From the IMG/VR virus record IMGVR_UViG_3300033151_001073, positions 1 through 42,749 of that record: a stretch of 42,749 bases of DNA; one strand, written 5' to 3'. The DNA comes from a virus. The position numbers were made by a program, and so were the translations under genes. Every line of letters starts with the position of its first letter. Position 1 is the stretch's first letter. The notes beneath the pieces are model-generated. The model made no database searches. It was not told where the DNA came from and was given only the letters and a program-made list of their open reading frames with translations. Positions 8,008 to 15,375 of the stretch are shown here, in pieces.

Positions 8008-8056
8008 GGCAGTGTCGTGGCAAATTCCACGGCCCGGATTAACAGCCGGAATACTC
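7999..8056 (+). promoter_or_regulatory. Inverted repeat overlapping the promoter
   Basis: GAGTATTCTGGC (7999-8010) and GCCGGAATACTC (8045-8056) are inverted with one mismatch, enclosing a second short hairpin CGTGG/CCACG (8016-8020, 8027-8031). The left arm contains the -10 hexamer. It may be an operator for a repressor, or fold in the 5' end of the transcript. Confidence 0.5.
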
Positions 8057-8059
8057 AAA

Positions 8060-8199
8060 AGGTGCGCAAGCGCCTCAATTTCGTACGGCGCTTTTTTTGT
8101 CCGTACGATTCCCCTGGCGGGTTGCGCGCGGGAGCCTTCGGGCTCGCCGGTCTTGCCTTTTGAGCCGGTCTGTTAACCGCGTGCAGCCCGCCTTTTTTT
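8060..8199 (+). ncRNA. C4-like antisense RNA
   Basis: The region has the hallmarks of C4 antisense RNA, which in P1/P7 (and the related P4 system) is processed from the leader of the antirepressor transcript and blocks its translation. A perfect 8-bp stem TCGTACGG (8081-8088) / CCGTACGA (8101-8108) displays a T-rich loop, CGCTTTTTTTGT. A UUCG-capped stem GAGCC/GGCTC follows at 8132-8145, then CCGGTC repeats, then GTTAACCGCGTGCAGCCCGCC. Conceptual translations (AFFVRT, later SVNRVQPAFF) match the fortuitous reading frames seen over such RNAs in enterobacterial prophages annotated as ash/Icd-like. T-loop and TGTTAACC (8171-8178) can pair with 8200-8221. Exact ends are not known. Confidence 0.72.
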
Positions 8200-8221
8200 G
8201 GTTAACAGCAAAAAAAGGCGG
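8200..8221 (+). promoter_or_regulatory. Probable target site of the C4-like RNA
   Basis: GGTTAACA (8200-8207) is complementary to TGTTAACC (8171-8178), and AAAAAAAGGCGG (8210-8221) is complementary to CCGCCTTTTTTT (8188-8199) and partly to the T-rich loop near 8091-8098. This is the a/b target arrangement of C4 systems, here placed 35 bases before the ATG at 8256. Pairing in cis would form a hairpin with a loop that can pair upstream, i.e. a pseudoknot. Confidence 0.6.
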
Positions 8222-8255
8222 ATCTCTTCCAACCCTTGTCAAAAGGAGATTCGTT

Positions 8256-8510
8256 ATGGAAAACAACACCATCCCGTCCGAGTACCTGCTACACGATCCG
8301 CGAGACATTAATCCCCTGCATCCCGGTTACACATCCAAAAACCCCAGGCTTATTGATTACAACACCCGTTGCGACCTAGTCGATATTCTCAATGGTCTCG
8401 TGGAGGCAGCAGAGATGGTGCCAGGTACACCGGGTTGTAAGCATCTGTTAACCCAAATGAAAGCCATCGTTTCCATTGTCAGTGAAAGCACGGAGGGGGT
8501 GAAATCATGA
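8256..8510 (+). CDS. Small first gene of the antirepressor operon (unknown function)
   Basis: An 84-residue protein with AAAAGGAG eight bases before the ATG at 8256. It is the first frame after the C4-like target site, the position held by icd or leader genes in P1-type operons, whose translation is coupled to the antirepressor. It lacks known motifs; a helical segment (DLVDILNGLVEAAEM) lies in the middle. Its stop overlaps the next start (ATGA), so shutting off its translation would affect the genes downstream. Confidence 0.72.
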   Translation: MENNTIPSEYLLHDPRDINPLHPGYTSKNPRLIDYNTRCDLVDILNGLVEAAEMVPGTPGCKHLLTQMKAIVSIVSESTEGVKS

Positions 8511-9034
8511 CCGATTACCAGGCAGGCATGATGGTGAGACAGAGGGCCATTGAGTGGTGGCCATACATAGGGACTATCGTCAACCGTTTAAATGAGGCAT
8601 GTGAAAAAAGGAACCCCGAGGTGCTGACGGATATATTTTTGGATGCCGGAAAAGTGGTATGTAAAATCAGGAGAGATATCACGGTCAACGCATTTCGAGA
8701 GAACCTTAACGAACAACTGAGGTATTACCGGATCGTTGTCAGAGATGCGGTGCGTAAGAATAAGAGGCTTCAGAATCCAATCGGGAAGCATGGAAAACCA
8801 TTAACGGAGAATACACTCAAACAATACCGCGCCATCGTGAAAAACTGGCCGCTGCGCCGGGAAGGGTTGAAAGAGGAAATCCGGAATAGAATAGACGAAA
8901 TTAAGACGTTTTCCAATGAGCACGGCAAAATCATTTCACGGGGCAATGTTTCATTAAAATTGCTTTACGGGGGTCAACATTCGGCAAAGCTGCAGGTCTT
9001 GAACGGCGCAAACGAGTGGCGTCAGATTCGATAG
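8507..9034 (+). CDS. Hypothetical protein of the antirepressor operon
   Basis: A 175-residue, basic, mostly helical protein that overlaps its upstream neighbour by four bases. The N-terminus (AIEWWPYIGTIVNRLNEA) and a basic mid-section (RDAVRKNKRLQNPIGKHGK) suggest a nucleic-acid-binding or protein-binding role. No family was recognised. Position in the operon suggests that it acts with the antirepressor. Confidence 0.7.
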   Translation: MTDYQAGMMVRQRAIEWWPYIGTIVNRLNEACEKRNPEVLTDIFLDAGKVVCKIRRDITVNAFRENLNEQLRYYRIVVRDAVRKNKRLQNPIGKHGKPLTENTLKQYRAIVKNWPLRREGLKEEIRNRIDEIKTFSNEHGKIISRGNVSLKLLYGGQHSAKLQVLNGANEWRQIR

Positions 9035-9047
9035 GAGGGCATAAATT

Positions 9048-9893
9048 ATGGAGCATAATGTAATTCCGTTTATGTATGAGGCAAATGAAGTCCGAACCAT
9101 TCTCGATGAAGAGGGCAATCCCTGGTTTGTGGCCAGGGATGTATGCAATATTTTGAGTTTGGAAGATACTGGCCGTGCTTTAGAAAAATTGGACGATGAT
9201 GAAAAGCTGACCCGAAAAGTTTTCGGGTCAGGTCAGGAAAGAGATGTATGGTCCATCTCCGAATCGGGGCTTTACACCCTGATCATCCGGAGCAACAAAC
9301 CCGAGGCCAAACCCTTCCGGCGGTGGGTAACCCATGAGGTGCTGCCATCCATTCGGAAAACCGGGTTTTACGAAGCCCGCGAGCAGGAATCCGACGTCCT
9401 GAGCAAACACCAACTGGCCGAGGTGGCCTACCGGGTGAAACAGATCATGATCATGACACGGGCTTTCGGCTACAAGGGCGCCCGGGGAAAGCTTATCGCC
9501 AACGACGTGATCAGGGACGCTATCGGCGTGGATCCCCTGTCGCTTCTGGGCGTAAAGGATGAGGTTCTGGCCGAATATGAATCCACACACCGGGCCGATG
9601 AAGACGACCGCCTGCCGGTCCTTATGTCCCCGAACGTCCGGCTCGACAAAAAGACGCTGGCCGATTTCGTGGAAGCATGCTGCACCGTTCAAGAGGAGTT
9701 GATCGAAAGCGCCATGAAGCTCTATCAGCGTTTCGATTCCTGGTACGCAGCCACCCGCGGCATCCAAACGGCCCCGTCGCAAAAGGCCTTCGGCCTTCTG
9801 ATGTCCGCTCATTTCCAGAAATTCAAGGGCGGCACGTATTTTTATAAAGGCATTCGCTTGAAGGAAGAAACGGCGGATCTTCGTGCGGTGTAA
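9048..9893 (+). CDS. BRO-family antirepressor with a helicase-type C-terminal domain
   Basis: A 281-residue protein. Residues 1-115 are a BRO-N domain: NPWFVARDVCNIL, a DDDEKLT stretch, VWSISESGLYTLIIRS and FRRWVTHEVLPSIRKTG are the family signatures. BRO-N proteins bind DNA, and several phage ones lift repression. The C-terminal part is not the common KilA-C or ANT domain. Residues about 205-275 end in KAFGLLM---F, then GGTYFYKGIRLKEE, which closely resembles the end of the SF3 helicase at 37341 and of the small protein at 40237. GGAGGG precedes the ATG at 9048. It lies third in the operon behind the C4-like RNA, so its synthesis is probably repressed by that RNA during lysogeny. Confidence 0.88.
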   Translation: MEHNVIPFMYEANEVRTILDEEGNPWFVARDVCNILSLEDTGRALEKLDDDEKLTRKVFGSGQERDVWSISESGLYTLIIRSNKPEAKPFRRWVTHEVLPSIRKTGFYEAREQESDVLSKHQLAEVAYRVKQIMIMTRAFGYKGARGKLIANDVIRDAIGVDPLSLLGVKDEVLAEYESTHRADEDDRLPVLMSPNVRLDKKTLADFVEACCTVQEELIESAMKLYQRFDSWYAATRGIQTAPSQKAFGLLMSAHFQKFKGGTYFYKGIRLKEETADLRAV

Positions 9894-9940
9894 GATGGTA
9901 TCGGCTTCCGGTCATGGCAGGGTCCGGCCGGAAGCCTTTC
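9886..9940 (+). terminator. Terminator after the antirepressor operon (left copy)
   Basis: GGCTTCCGG (9903-9911) and CCGGAAGCC (9928-9936) form a perfect 9-bp stem followed by TTT. The segment from CGGTGT to the T run is similar, over about 55 bases, to 10795-10851. It ends the plus-strand transcript. Confidence 0.65.
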
Positions 9941-10016
9941 TGGGATGTCAGGGGGCATCTGCGAACAGTAAAACAGTTTATAGTGAAATGGATGGTTCGG
10001 TAATTTTTGCTTTTTT

Positions 10017-10685
10017 CTATTCTGTTAAGGCAGCCGCTTTTGATGTTAAACTTTCTACGTGTGAGTCGTAACTTTGAACATCATAAATATCGATAGGTTC
10101 CTGAATTTCTTCCAGGAATAAAATCTGAGATGGTCTTATTTTTGTTTCCTTTTCCCATTCCAGATGATCACCCATTGTCTTACTTCTATATCGTTTCGGG
10201 AGCAATAGCCCAACTTTCAGAAATAATTTTTTCTTTCCTTCAACTAAGACCTCTTCGAATTCGACAACATCCGAGATTATTTTTCCACCTCTTTTAAAAA
10301 TTAAACCGTAATGTTTGCCGGAACTGCAAAACTTTTCCCATTTGGCCATTTCTTCATAGAGTTCGTCCCCGAACTCTTCGCGTTCTTCTTTCTCAACTTC
10401 GGACCTTTGTTCCTTTTGATATTGGTCGTATATCTTTTTGGTTTCCGGGTGTTCCAGCGATTTTTCGATTAATGAATTAACGGCACGAATATCCATGTCG
10501 GGCGTCACTTTGAGCCCTAGCCTTTCACATAGCTTCAGTTTGCTTTTGCTTGGAGGATATTTTTTAGCATCGCGCGGCGGATCTTGGTAAACAGCGGAAT
10601 TTTTTATCTGTACGGCAGAAGGTTTTTCTTTGTATTTCGAATAGAGAATAAACCCGATTACTAACAAAGCGATAAACCACCACAT
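10017..10685 (-). CDS. Membrane-anchored cargo protein (moron candidate)
   Basis: A 222-residue protein on the minus strand within an otherwise plus-strand region. AGGAG lies six bases before the ATG at 10685. The N-terminus is a single transmembrane helix (WWFIALLVIGFILYSKY), followed by a long cytoplasmic, charged, helical part (EKEEREEFGDELYEEM) and a beta-rich end with FKRGGKII and LFLKVGLLLPKR. No family was recognised. Reverse orientation, its own flanking sequences and isolation between similar terminators are typical of lysogenic-conversion genes, for example superinfection exclusion. The role is inferred from context only. Confidence 0.75.
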   Translation of the reverse strand: MWWFIALLVIGFILYSKYKEKPSAVQIKNSAVYQDPPRDAKKYPPSKSKLKLCERLGLKVTPDMDIRAVNSLIEKSLEHPETKKIYDQYQKEQRSEVEKEEREEFGDELYEEMAKWEKFCSSGKHYGLIFKRGGKIISDVVEFEEVLVEGKKKLFLKVGLLLPKRYRSKTMGDHLEWEKETKIRPSQILFLEEIQEPIDIYDVQSYDSHVESLTSKAAALTE

Positions 10686-10794
10686 TGCGTTACTCCTAGT
10701 TTCCTCAGTCTTTATATGGATAAAACAGTTAAGCATTAGGGGGAAGCAAACGGAATGTCAAGTAGAATTTGTTCAAAGTGGACGGACTGTTTTC

Positions 10795-10851
10795 CGGTGT
10801 GAGATGGATAGGATTCCGGTGAGGTTATGGTATGGCCGGAAGCCTTTTTTT
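10795..10851 (+). terminator. Terminator-like repeat (right copy)
   Basis: ATTCCGG/CCGGAAGCC-type stem: AGGATTCCGG (10810-10819) pairs with CCGGAAGCCT (10836-10845) with one mismatch, followed by seven T. It matches 9886-9940 along most of its length, including the AGATGG lead-in. The two copies bracket the minus-strand gene. Confidence 0.65.
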
Positions 10852-11154
10852 AATTTAGAAATATTTAAGACATATATTGATAAATTTTACATAATAAGAC
10901 AAGCTAAGACTAAGAACCGTACGAACCCGCACGAATCCATACGAATCCGTACGAATCCGAAAAGTACCCTATTGACCTGCCACAAAAATTTCCTCAAGCT
11001 GAGCCCACTTTCATTCTTACCTCCTTTCATTGCGGGTTCCGGCCGGATTCGGACCCAACCGTTTCCGGCACGGAACTTCCCTCCAAAGGGGGTGGAAAAA
11101 CGGCTTGCACAATCGAACCACAATCGACGATCAGACCGAAAGGAATACTCAGGT
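10852..11154 (+). other. 300-bp gene-poor leader upstream of the head genes
   Basis: AT-rich for its first 60 bases, then four 10-bp repeats at 10921-10960, then a GC-rich stretch. TAAGAC recurs at 10895 and 10905. An inverted CGGATTCG, the complement of the repeat core, lies near 11044-11051. No credible gene is visible; an open frame exists but lacks a ribosome binding site before 11155. It is probably the control region of the head genes. Confidence 0.55.
10921..10960 (+). repeat. Four 10-bp iterons (consensus ACGAAYCCRN)
   Basis: ACGAACCCGC, ACGAATCCAT, ACGAATCCGT and ACGAATCCGA follow one another with a strict 10-base period, about one helical turn, so a protein would bind all copies on one face of the DNA. 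They precede the head operon and follow the cargo gene. A regulator binding array is the likely role; the protein is unknown. Confidence 0.75.
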
Positions 11155-11376
11155 ATGGCCGTAAAAACCACACTGGAACAATTGGAAGAAGTACAGACGG
11201 CAATCAGCAAAGTCATGAACGCCCAGAGCGGTTCCCGCGGGGATAAAACCCTCCAACGGGCACGGCTCGATCAACTGGAAGCCCGGGAAGAAAAACTTCT
11301 CCTCCGGTACAAGGCGGAGCAGGGAACCGGCGGAATGCCGGTCCGAAACATCGCAATCCCCAAGAGGCTATATTGA
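11155..11376 (+). CDS. Head-tail joining protein, lambda gpW-like
   Basis: A 73-residue helical protein immediately upstream of the portal gene, the place of gpW in lambda. The composition (TLEQLEEVQTAISKVM, then a long basic helix) fits the small gpW-like connector that plugs the portal after packaging. AAAGGA lies about ten bases upstream of the ATG at 11155. The identification rests on position, size and helical pattern rather than on invariant residues. Confidence 0.7.
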   Translation: MAVKTTLEQLEEVQTAISKVMNAQSGSRGDKTLQRARLDQLEAREEKLLLRYKAEQGTGGMPVRNIAIPKRLY

Positions 11377-11377
11377 T

Positions 11378-12946
11378 ATGCAGATCGCCCAAGCCATATC
11401 GTCCATGGCGGCCAGTCAAAAACCGCTCCTCTACGGACCCACCGGCCAGCCGTTAAAAAGACAATCCGCCTACAATTATCAGCGCAAGGCCGCAAAGCGC
11501 GAGGGGTCCATGCAAAACTGGATCCCCCGGCGTATTTTTTCAAACCAGGCGGAAAGCCTGGAGCGCGAACGCATCGTTGAGCGATCCATTGATCTGGTCA
11601 ACTCCAATCCCAACGCCGCCGGCATCATCGACAATTTCGCCACCACCATCGCCGGGGCGGGACTCTACCCGGAACCGTCCCTGGATACCGATGCCCTGGG
11701 CCTGGATAAAACGGAAGTCCGGGCCATCCAGGCGCAGCAACGGGTCATTTATAATTCCTGGGCGCCCCATGCGGATGCCGGGGGGCGCATGTCGTTTGGG
11801 GAAATTCAATATTTGGTCCAGCGCAACCTCCTGGAATACGGCGAATTTATTGTTCTCCTCCCCATGTTGGATGACCCCATCCGTGCTTATTCCCTGGCCT
11901 GCATGGTGATCCATCCGCTTCGGCTGGGAACGCCTACCGACCGGGTCAGCAATGACAACATCCGGGACGGCGTCGAGCTGGGGGAGTACGGTCAACCGGT
12001 GGCCTACTGGATTAAGAACGTGGACGGAAACAACCCGACCGCCTACCTGGCCAACACCTCTAAAAATTATACCCGTATCCCGGCCCGGAAAGGGCACCGG
12101 TGGAACGTCCTGCACGGTTACGTCCAGACATCCCCGGACCAGGTGCGCGGCATGCCGATTTTTGCCGCGGCCATGAAATATTTTTTGGATCTCAATGATT
12201 GTCTGGATGCCGAGCTGGTGAGCAACGTGGTGACCGCGGCGTTTTCCGTATTTGTCGAAACGGGCGCCGTGGACCCCCTCACGGCCGCCAACGCCATGGC
12301 ACACCACACGGGCCTGGATAACGATGATCGTTCATCCGATATCCGGTATGAAGAATTAATCCCCGGAACCATAATGTACGGCAGCAACGGCCAGAAACCC
12401 CATCCCATCAGCGGAAATCGTCCCGGGCCAACGTTTGGCATGTTTATCAAGGAAATTAAAAAAACCCTGGCCATGAGCGTGAACATGCCGTATGTGAGCC
12501 TGTTTCACGATGTTGAAGAGACCAATTACGCCGGTTTCCGCGCGGCCATGCTGGACGCCTGGCGGGTATTCGCCTACCGACGTACCTGGCTGGGGCAGCG
12601 GGTTAACTCACCGATCCGGAATATGCTCATGGAGGAGGCGTATCTCCTGGGGGATCTGAACGTTTCCGGGTTTTACGATCGGATGGATGCGTTCTGCAGC
12701 TGTCAATGGACCGGCAGCCCCAAGGGCAACATTGAGCCCATCAAGGAAGTCCAGGCCGATATCCTCGCCATTAATAATAATCTCAAAACCCGGTCCCAGT
12801 CCATCAGCGAGCGGGGCGGCGAATGGCGCCGAACGTTTGAGCAGTTGGAAGAGGAGCAGGACGATCTGGCGGCCAAGGGATTGCCCGTTGATCCGGCGGA
12901 AACCGAACTGAAACAGGAGCGTGATGATGCCGACGAATCTGATTGA
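11378..12946 (+). CDS. Portal protein, lambda gpB family
   Basis: A 522-residue portal: twelve copies form the ring at the head vertex through which DNA enters and leaves. The N-terminal part contains AGIIDNFATTIAGAGLYPEP, the middle has VIHPLRLGTPTDR and GYVQTSPDQVRGMP, and the C-terminal part has SVNMPYVSLFHDVEETNYAGFR (in shorter form: SLFHDVEETNYAGFRAA). These are characteristic of the lambda/HK022 portal group. The C-terminal tail is acidic (EQDDLAAK). It overlaps the protease gene, as in lambda. Confidence 0.94.
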   Translation: MQIAQAISSMAASQKPLLYGPTGQPLKRQSAYNYQRKAAKREGSMQNWIPRRIFSNQAESLERERIVERSIDLVNSNPNAAGIIDNFATTIAGAGLYPEPSLDTDALGLDKTEVRAIQAQQRVIYNSWAPHADAGGRMSFGEIQYLVQRNLLEYGEFIVLLPMLDDPIRAYSLACMVIHPLRLGTPTDRVSNDNIRDGVELGEYGQPVAYWIKNVDGNNPTAYLANTSKNYTRIPARKGHRWNVLHGYVQTSPDQVRGMPIFAAAMKYFLDLNDCLDAELVSNVVTAAFSVFVETGAVDPLTAANAMAHHTGLDNDDRSSDIRYEELIPGTIMYGSNGQKPHPISGNRPGPTFGMFIKEIKKTLAMSVNMPYVSLFHDVEETNYAGFRAAMLDAWRVFAYRRTWLGQRVNSPIRNMLMEEAYLLGDLNVSGFYDRMDAFCSCQWTGSPKGNIEPIKEVQADILAINNNLKTRSQSISERGGEWRRTFEQLEEEQDDLAAKGLPVDPAETELKQERDDADESD

Positions 12947-14324
12947 AATCGTGCAGGCCCAAAGCTGGGCCATTGTACCGGAAAAACTGGACGCCATCCA
13001 CCAGGTATTGGCGGCCCACGCCGCCGGGCGAACGATTGAATATGATGCGGCAACACCGGGGGATTCGGAAGCGGATAAGCCGTACCGGATCATTGACCGG
13101 GTGGCGGTGATCCCCATCCACGGGGTGATTGCCAAGCGGATGAACCTCATGCAGGAATTTTCCGGGGGCACGTCAAGCGAGATCGTGGGCCGGGATATCC
13201 GGGCGGCACTGGCGGATTCGGAAGTCCGCGCCATCGTGCTGGACATGGATTCCCCCGGCGGAACGGTGGACGGAACGGAAGCCCTGGCGGAAATAGTTTA
13301 CGAGGCCCGTGAGGTGAAACCCATTGTGGTATTTGCCAACGGGCTCATGGCATCCGCGGGCTACTGGATCGGCAGCGGGGCGCAACGGATCATCACCAAC
13401 CAGACCGGGGAGATCGGCAGCATCGGCGTTGTCATGGCCCATTACGATTATTCGGAGGCCAACGAAAAGGCCGGCGTCAAACGAACCTATATCTACGCCG
13501 GTAAATATAAAACCATCGGAAACGATTCTGAGCCCTTAAGCAAGGAAGGGGAGGCCTACCTGCAGGCGGGGGTGGATTATGTCTATTCCCTGTTTATCGA
13601 AACCGTTTCCAGAAACCGGGGATGCACCATTGCCGACACCCTAGCCATGGCTGAAGGGAAAATCTTCATCGGCCAGCAGGCGCTTGATATTGGCCTGGTG
13701 GATGAGATCGGAAATTTTGAAACAGCGTTAGAAACCGCTCGATCCATGGGGGTCGAGCAATTTATATTTGGTTATAAACCCGGGGCAAAGTCCCCAACAA
13801 AACAGGAGGGCGACACCATGCCTAAGGAAAAAACAGGAAGTTCCATCACGCTCGACCGGCTGGAAGCCGAGGCCCCCGACCTGGTGGCCGAGATCCGGAG
13901 CGATGCCATCGCATCGGTGGACCCGGAACCGGCACGCGCTGAAGGCGCAACGGCGGAGCGGGATAATATTTTGGCGCTGGCAACGGTCCATTTTGGTGAG
14001 GACCCGGCGAAAAGTTTTGCAGCCATCGTCACCAGCGGCGCATCCGTTGAAATGTATTCAGCCATGAAATCGGCCATGCCGGAGGCGAAAAAGCCGGAAG
14101 GCGAAAAGCCGGACAAAATGGGTGAGATGCTGGACGTCATTAAAAAATCCGGCGCGGACAACCCTGGCGCCGGGGCCGGGGCATCCGGTCCCCGAAATTT
14201 CTCCGAGGCCTGGACGGCCATCAAGGCCGAAACAAAATGCTCCACCGAAGTAGCCATGAAACAGGCGGTCCGGAAATATCCTGATCTCCACAAATCCTTT
14301 ATCGGCCAGGCCGGCAACGCCTAA
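12927..14324 (+). CDS. S49-family prohead protease (gpC-like) with C-terminal scaffold region
   Basis: A 465-residue protein that processes head proteins during assembly. The protease domain, about residues 55-270, shows VIPIHGVI, LDMDSPGG, MASAGYWIGSGA (catalytic Ser), GEIGSIGVVMAH and YAGKYKTIGND (catalytic Lys) as in SppA/S49 enzymes. From about residue 298 the protein becomes alanine-rich and low in complexity like a scaffold. AGGAG at 12915-12919 best serves the ATG at 12927; ATG 12924 and GTG 12921 are alternatives. The last 168 codons are also read from an internal start (see 13818). Confidence 0.92.
   Translation: MPTNLIEIVQAQSWAIVPEKLDAIHQVLAAHAAGRTIEYDAATPGDSEADKPYRIIDRVAVIPIHGVIAKRMNLMQEFSGGTSSEIVGRDIRAALADSEVRAIVLDMDSPGGTVDGTEALAEIVYEAREVKPIVVFANGLMASAGYWIGSGAQRIITNQTGEIGSIGVVMAHYDYSEANEKAGVKRTYIYAGKYKTIGNDSEPLSKEGEAYLQAGVDYVYSLFIETVSRNRGCTIADTLAMAEGKIFIGQQALDIGLVDEIGNFETALETARSMGVEQFIFGYKPGAKSPTKQEGDTMPKEKTGSSITLDRLEAEAPDLVAEIRSDAIASVDPEPARAEGATAERDNILALATVHFGEDPAKSFAAIVTSGASVEMYSAMKSAMPEAKKPEGEKPDKMGEMLDVIKKSGADNPGAGAGASGPRNFSEAWTAIKAETKCSTEVAMKQAVRKYPDLHKSFIGQAGNA
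13818..14324 (+). CDS. Nested capsid scaffold protein (Nu3-like)
   Basis: AGGAGG at 13804-13809 followed by ATG at 13818, in the frame of the protease gene, would give a separate 168-residue protein identical to its C-terminal part. This repeats the C/Nu3 arrangement of lambda, where an internal start gives the scaffold. The piece starts MPKEKTGSSITLDRLEAEAP and is rich in Ala, Glu and Lys, with a C-terminal basic stretch (MKQAVRKYPDLHKSF) that could bind the shell. The strong internal ribosome binding site is the main evidence. Confidence 0.75.
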   Translation: MPKEKTGSSITLDRLEAEAPDLVAEIRSDAIASVDPEPARAEGATAERDNILALATVHFGEDPAKSFAAIVTSGASVEMYSAMKSAMPEAKKPEGEKPDKMGEMLDVIKKSGADNPGAGAGASGPRNFSEAWTAIKAETKCSTEVAMKQAVRKYPDLHKSFIGQAGNA

Positions 14325-14356
14325 GCGGGCCGGAAACGCACACGGAGGAATACACC

Positions 14357-15301
14357 ATGTACAACGAAGGCATTTTAACGTTTCAGGCCGGTGAGGATCT
14401 CGAAGCCCATCGGCGCGTAAAAATCGAGAGCGGTACCGTCACGACACCCCCGGAAGTGGTTTACGCCGATGCCGGGGAACAGGCCATCGGCGTGACCGAG
14501 CTGGCCGTCAGTGACGGCGGCGCTGTGGCGGTGAAGTTGAATACTTTTCCGGGGTCTGTTGAATGTGTGGCGGCCGATACCTTTTCCGTCCCGGCTATCC
14601 TGTACGCGGCGGCTGATGGGAAAGTATCCGACAGCTCCAACGGAACGGCGATCGGCATTGCCAAGGAAGCGGCCACCGCCGCCGGGGATGTCGTGGAAAT
14701 CCTGGGCTTTGGTGTTTTGTCCACCACGGCGGCAACCGTATCGGTGGCCGATGCCGGAAGCCTGATCACCGCCGTGACCGTTGAGGCGGCCCTGGCGGAG
14801 ATATTCACCCATATTTTGAGCGCCCAGAAATTCATCGGCATTCCGTTGGGGATTTGCCTTGAATCGGATGGCACCAACGCCAGCGCACTGACCGCCAGCA
14901 CCACGCCGGTTTTGGATATGGCCAATGGCGATACGGATTCCGGGCTTGTTTTGCTCTGGGTGGCCACCAACTCGGATGCCATCATTTTTCAAACCCCGCT
15001 TCCGCCCAGCCTGGATCCGGCATCTGACCTGGTGATTCATTTCCGGGCCAAGAGCGGCGGGGCCACCGACACACCCACCATTGCCAGCGACGCCTATTTT
15101 AACGAGGGAGACACCAAGGTGGAGGATGTTTCGGCGGCATTGGGTGCGGCTTACGCCGAGAAAACCATCACCATTGCCGCGGCCGATATTCCGGCGGGCG
15201 CTCAGAGCCTGACCGTTGAGCTGACACCGGGTGCCCATACTACCGACACCATCGTCCTGTCCAGCATTTGGATTGAGCACAAAGGTGCGACCCTGACCTA
15301 A
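14357..15301 (+). CDS. Head decoration protein (gpD/DUF2190-like) with extra C-terminal domain
   Basis: A 314-residue protein located between scaffold and major capsid, where lambda has gpD. The first 115 residues are a DUF2190-type decoration module (AGEDLEAHRRVKIESG, AIGVTELAVSDGG, VVEILGFGVL). The remaining 200 residues have a different, beta-rich composition with a coat-like domain (ASDLVIHFRAKSGG, TITIAAADIPAGAQSLTVEL), so the protein is about twice the size of simple decoration proteins. GGAGG is seven bases before the ATG at 14357. The fused domain could be exposed on the head and bind surfaces. Confidence 0.8.
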   Translation: MYNEGILTFQAGEDLEAHRRVKIESGTVTTPPEVVYADAGEQAIGVTELAVSDGGAVAVKLNTFPGSVECVAADTFSVPAILYAAADGKVSDSSNGTAIGIAKEAATAAGDVVEILGFGVLSTTAATVSVADAGSLITAVTVEAALAEIFTHILSAQKFIGIPLGICLESDGTNASALTASTTPVLDMANGDTDSGLVLLWVATNSDAIIFQTPLPPSLDPASDLVIHFRAKSGGATDTPTIASDAYFNEGDTKVEDVSAALGAAYAEKTITIAAADIPAGAQSLTVELTPGAHTTDTIVLSSIWIEHKGATLT

Positions 15302-15375
15302 ACATGACGGTTGCCGATTGATACGGATCAACCCGTATCACGGCAACTGATTTAAAACAAACGGAGGAATAAAAA

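Noticed and set aside
8097-8255. N-terminal extension of the gene at 8256
   Set aside because: It reads through the structured C4-like RNA; the AAAAGGAG and ATG at 8256 explain the start better.
10804-11154. N-terminal extension of the gpW-like gene
   Set aside because: It would translate a terminator and the iterons and has no ribosome site; the start at 11155 gives the expected size.
14375-15331. Long minus-strand frame opposite the decoration gene
   Set aside because: Shadow frame with no start signal; the plus-strand gene has a clear ribosome site and family pattern.
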